NCBI RefSeq assembly: GCF_000177195.2
Contig: NC_015953.1
Coordinates: 7,316,001 to 7,380,000 of the forward strand
Reading direction: 5' to 3'
Length of the DNA stretch: 64,000 nucleotides
DNA from: Streptomyces sp. SirexAA-E
Lineage (GTDB): Bacteria > Actinomycetota > Actinomycetes > Streptomycetales > Streptomycetaceae
The notes under the pieces were generated by a model. That model did not search any database. It was given only the letters and a program-made list of their open reading frames with translations, and was not told where the DNA came from. This document shows, in pieces, positions 61,653-64,000 of the stretch (positions are counted from its first letter, which is position 1; every line of letters starts with the position of its first letter). The position numbers and the translations under genes were made by a program.

Positions 61653-62570
61653 ATGACGAGTGGCAGAGGGGCGCTGACGGCCCTGCATCTCCTTCTGGTC
61701 TGGGCCGTGACGGCGGTCGCGGTCCCGACGCTCGGCTTCGGGCTGCTGGTGTCGGCCTGGAGCGGTGGGGCCGGCGCGGCGGTCCCGGTCTTCGCGGTCG
61801 GCGTTCCGCTGATGGTGGGCCTGCTGGCCGCGGCGGGCCTGCCGGTACGGACCGTGGTGCCGCTGTGCGGCTCCGCACGGCAGCGGTTCGGCTGGGCGGC
61901 ACTGGTCTTCGTCCTCGGCACGCTCGGCGTCCTGGCGGGTCTGGCCGCCTACGGAGGGGACGTCGACCTGGGGAGCGCCACCACCCGGATCGTGCTCACG
62001 GGGGTGCCGTACGCCGTGGCCGCGGCATTCTTCGTGCCGAACCGGTGGGTACGGCTGGGAGCGGTGGCAGCGCTGGGCGTGGCGGTGGCCTACGGAGGCT
62101 TCGTCGGCCCGGCGCGGTCGGAGGTCCGCCGGCACGAGGCGGAGGTCGCGTGGTACCAGGAGCACGCGGAGCTGCTGTACCTCGGGGCCGTGCCACCCGG
62201 GATGGAGGTGTCCCGCGCCGAGGTCGGCCCCGCCTACTTCGGCGTCGACTACCGCACGGTCCGACAGGACGCGTTCGCGTCCCTCCTGGTGCGCCCGCCG
62301 CTCACACCGACGCCCCGATGCCCGGAGTTCGAGGAGAAGGGAGTGACCTGCACGGTGGACGCCCACGGCGAGGTGCGCACGGTCCGAGAGTTGGCCGACG
62401 GCGGTCGCGCCGTCACCCTCACCCGCCTTCACGGCGGCGCGGAGGCCGAGGTCACCAGCCAGACCGTCGACGAGTCAGGGCTGCGCCGTCTCCTGAACAC
62501 CCTGCATCCGCTGTCGGACACGGAATTGGAGGAACTGATGCGGGAGAAGAAGATCGACCACAGGACCTGA
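61653..62570 (+). CDS. membrane protein with soluble C-terminal domain, unknown function
   Basis: This protein of 305 residues has four to five hydrophobic helices in its first 155 residues (LHLLLVWAVTAVAVPTLGFG, LVFVLGTLGVLAGLAAYG, AVAALGVAVAYGGFV) and a soluble domain with a cysteine pair (PRCPEFEEKGVTCTVD). No family recognised. An in-frame ATG at 61644 also exists; I chose 61653 because AGGA lies eight bases before it. It follows the response regulator gene by 82 bp. Confidence 0.7.
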   Translation: MTSGRGALTALHLLLVWAVTAVAVPTLGFGLLVSAWSGGAGAAVPVFAVGVPLMVGLLAAAGLPVRTVVPLCGSARQRFGWAALVFVLGTLGVLAGLAAYGGDVDLGSATTRIVLTGVPYAVAAAFFVPNRWVRLGAVAALGVAVAYGGFVGPARSEVRRHEAEVAWYQEHAELLYLGAVPPGMEVSRAEVGPAYFGVDYRTVRQDAFASLLVRPPLTPTPRCPEFEEKGVTCTVDAHGEVRTVRELADGGRAVTLTRLHGGAEAEVTSQTVDESGLRRLLNTLHPLSDTELEELMREKKIDHRT

Positions 62571-62653
62571 GCCAGGAGGGCCGAGGATCCGTGGCCGCTC
62601 CGTCCGGACGCGCGACCGCCCGGTGCCCGCCTACCGGCCCCCGGCCGAAGGGG

Positions 62654-63028
62654 TCACCCGAGGACGGCCGTGGCGAGCGCGGTGGCGAGATAGGCGGTGC
62701 CGAGACCGGCGACGACGCTGACGACCGCGTTGGCGGCGGCGAAGTACTTCGCGCCGGTCTCGGCCAGGCGAAGGCTCTCGAAGGAGAAGGTGGAGTAGGT
62801 GCTGAGCGTCGCGCACAGACCGGGGCCGACGAGGTGCTGGAGAGCCTGGGGCACGGTGGTGGCGGTCGCGGCACCGGTGAGGAAGCCGAGGCCGGCGCAG
62901 GCGGCGATGTTGACGCCGAAGGTGCCCCAGGGGAAGACGGTGTCGTGACGGGCCTGGACGGCGCGGTCGCTGAGGTAGCGCAGCGGCGCGCCGACGACCG
63001 CTCCGACGATGACCATCAGCCAGTTCAC
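62654..63028 (-). CDS. crcB: fluoride channel protein CrcB/Fluc (second subunit gene)
   Basis: A four-helix protein of 124 residues, MVIVGAVVGAPLRYLSDRAV, PWGTFGVNIAACAGLGFLTG and STYSTFSFESLRL, with the Fluc hallmarks of Asn in GVNI and the Phe/Ser/Thr fluoride track. Fluc proteins form antiparallel dimers that export fluoride; paired genes usually give heterodimers. The GTG start overlaps the stop of the upstream crcB gene (GTGA). Confidence 0.93.
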   Translation of the reverse strand: MNWLMVIVGAVVGAPLRYLSDRAVQARHDTVFPWGTFGVNIAACAGLGFLTGAATATTVPQALQHLVGPGLCATLSTYSTFSFESLRLAETGAKYFAAANAVVSVVAGLGTAYLATALATAVLG

Positions 63029-63555
63029 GGCCGCCCCCCTTCCACGCCCGCCTGCGGGAGAACGATGCGGCGGGTGAGCGCGGCGGCGGCCCACACGGCG
63101 GCGAAGGCGGCCGTCAGGGTGGCGGCCGCGTACAGCAGCCCGGTGCCGGGGCGCCCGGCGTCGAGGAGCCGCTGGGTGTCGAGCGTGGCGGTGGAGAACG
63201 TGGTGTAGCCGCCCAGCACACCGGTGCCCAGGAACGGCCGCACGAGGGGGTGAGCGCTGAAACGTTCGGTGACCAGGACCATCAGCACGCCCATGGCGGC
63301 GCAGCCGGTGACGTTGATCCAGAACGTCGTCCAGGGGAACGCGGTGGACGCGACGGGCCAGATCAGCGTGGCGCCGTAGCGGGCACAGGCGCCGATGACC
63401 CCGCCGGCGGCGATCGCGGTGAGGACCCCGGCACGCTCGCGTGCGGGCGTCCGTCCCGCCCGGGGCGGCCACGGGTCGACGGCGGTGTCCGGGTCTGCGG
63501 GCTCGGCCGGCCAGCCGGTCGGCCGGGGGCTGGGGTGTTCGTGTTCGCTGGTCAC
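63025..63555 (-). CDS. crcB: fluoride channel protein CrcB/Fluc (first subunit gene)
   Basis: This protein of 176 residues has an extra Pro-rich cytoplasmic N-terminus of about 45 residues before the Fluc domain: GGVIGACARYGATLIWPV, PWTTFWINVTGCAAMGVLM and GGYTTFSTATLDTQRLL. The conserved Asn (WINVTG) and the TFST track are present. It is coupled to the second crcB gene by a four-base overlap, suggesting a heterodimer. The GTG start follows AGGAG, which lies in a hairpin (see 63562-63614). Confidence 0.93.
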   Translation of the reverse strand: MTSEHEHPSPRPTGWPAEPADPDTAVDPWPPRAGRTPARERAGVLTAIAAGGVIGACARYGATLIWPVASTAFPWTTFWINVTGCAAMGVLMVLVTERFSAHPLVRPFLGTGVLGGYTTFSTATLDTQRLLDAGRPGTGLLYAAATLTAAFAAVWAAAALTRRIVLPQAGVEGGRP

Positions 63556-63561
63556 GGAGCT

Positions 63562-63614
63562 CTCCTACCTGAAACAGGTGCTGTGCGCGGGTATGGACGC
63601 GCGGTTCAGGTAGG
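63562..63614 (-). promoter_or_regulatory. leader hairpin masking the crcB ribosome binding site
   Basis: CCTACCTGAA (63564-63573) and TTCAGGTAGG (63605-63614) are a perfect 10-bp inverted repeat. On the minus-strand transcript the distal arm includes most of the AGGTAGGAG ribosome site eight bases before the GTG start, so pairing would block translation. The known fluoride riboswitch consensus is not evident, so this may be a different control or chance. Confidence 0.5.
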
Positions 63615-63959
63615 GACCGTTGGCGGCGCTGCTGCCGCGGTTGGGTACGGCGGGCCCCACCGCCGTACAGCCGCCCGTCACGAGGTGGCTGCCTGACCAG
63701 GATAAACAATGCCCCGCCCGCCGGTGCGGCCGGTGTGCCGTTGGACGGGCCCCCGGCCGCCCGGGCCCGGACGCGGGCACCGAGCGGGAACGGCCGTCAG
63801 GGGGGGCGAGGCGGCAACGCGCCGGTCCGCAGGACGAGGGGAGTGCCCCCGCCCCGGCCCGCCACCCCCGAGCCCGATGCCCGTCAGCCGGATGGAGCGC
63901 CTGCCGAGTGGGGAGTACATAGGCGGCACACGACCGAAGTGGGGGAGGAGCGGACACGC
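63615..63959. other. intergenic region upstream of crcB and of the last gene
   Basis: This divergent region should contain promoters for both sides. The most AT-rich patch, near 63700-63712, could be part of the crcB promoter. No gene or symmetric site is supported. Confidence 0.4.
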
Positions 63960-64000
63960 ATGGGGACAGTGCTGCTGGTGGTGCCGACCGCCATGGTCAC
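63960..64000 (+). CDS. start of an unidentified gene cut by the window edge
   Basis: An ATG preceded by GGGGGAGGAG opens MGTVLLVVPTAMV and continues off the window. Only 13 full codons are visible, too few to assign a family. The ribosome site is strong. Confidence 0.5.
   Translation, partial: MGTVLLVVPTAMV

Noticed and set aside
63556..63720. Fluoride riboswitch before crcB
   Set aside because: The conserved GATG and GATGAC-type motifs of the crcB RNA are not seen. Only a simple hairpin is supported.
1..64000. tRNA, rRNA, CRISPR or integrase features
   Set aside because: No T-loop-like GGTTCRANNCC context with a matching acceptor stem, no spaced direct repeats and no recombinase motifs were seen while reading. 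A tRNA scan was not possible.

Overview
This 64 kb window is very GC-rich and reads as Streptomyces (or a close relative) chromosomal DNA. It shows GTG/TTG starts, GTGA/ATGA overlaps, a DUF397/XRE/ATP-binding regulatory trio, DasR-like boxes before chitin genes and, decisively, a tap-tpg operon for replicating the ends of linear replicons. No rRNA, tRNA, CRISPR array, integrase, PKS or NRPS gene was recognised. Together with the decayed genes, this suggests a chromosome arm rather than the core.

Layout. 1-13 kb: an ECF sigma factor fused to a zinc-motif/membrane tail (cut by the left edge), an MT0933-type antitoxin-like protein, an alditol oxidase, a PP2C phosphatase beside a separate MASE1 membrane protein, the ohrR/ohr peroxide pair with its operator, an SGNH hydrolase, the ATP-binding/DUF397/XRE trio, a SAM methyltransferase, a stand-alone hydroxymethylbilane synthase and an MFS exporter. 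13-19 kb: SDR, Baeyer-Villiger monooxygenase (BVMO) and SMP-30-like beta-propeller genes beside a divergent TetR gene, plausibly an alcohol-to-ketone-to-lactone-to-hydroxyacid route. 19-29 kb: envelope and lipoproteins (one scrambled by frameshifts), a dienelactone hydrolase, an AI-2E-type permease whose stop codon lies in a 181-bp palindromic MITE-like element, a MocR regulator, an aldo/keto reductase and a three-fold-repeat protein. 29-32 kb: an AA10 LPMO and a GH18 chitinase behind DasR-like boxes.

33-41 kb: a TauE exporter and AraC regulator, then tap-tpg, followed by GNAT, DinB and cupin genes of which four are frameshifted or truncated. 42-56 kb: an F420 enzyme, a LacI remnant, a DeoR regulator divergent from a sugar operon in which ROK kinase is intact but SIS and PfkB appear to be collapsed fragments, a large secreted ricin-domain protein, then a LacI-controlled sugar ABC importer coupled to a GH35 beta-galactosidase. 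56-62 kb: an NMT1/SsuA-type ABC importer divergent from a CitA/CitB-type two-component system, then a membrane protein. 62-64 kb: two overlapping crcB fluoride-channel genes whose ribosome site lies in a hairpin, and the first codons of a gene leaving the right edge.

Starts were chosen from ribosome binding sites, overlaps and family N-termini. All homology statements come from recognising motifs by eye, not from a search.
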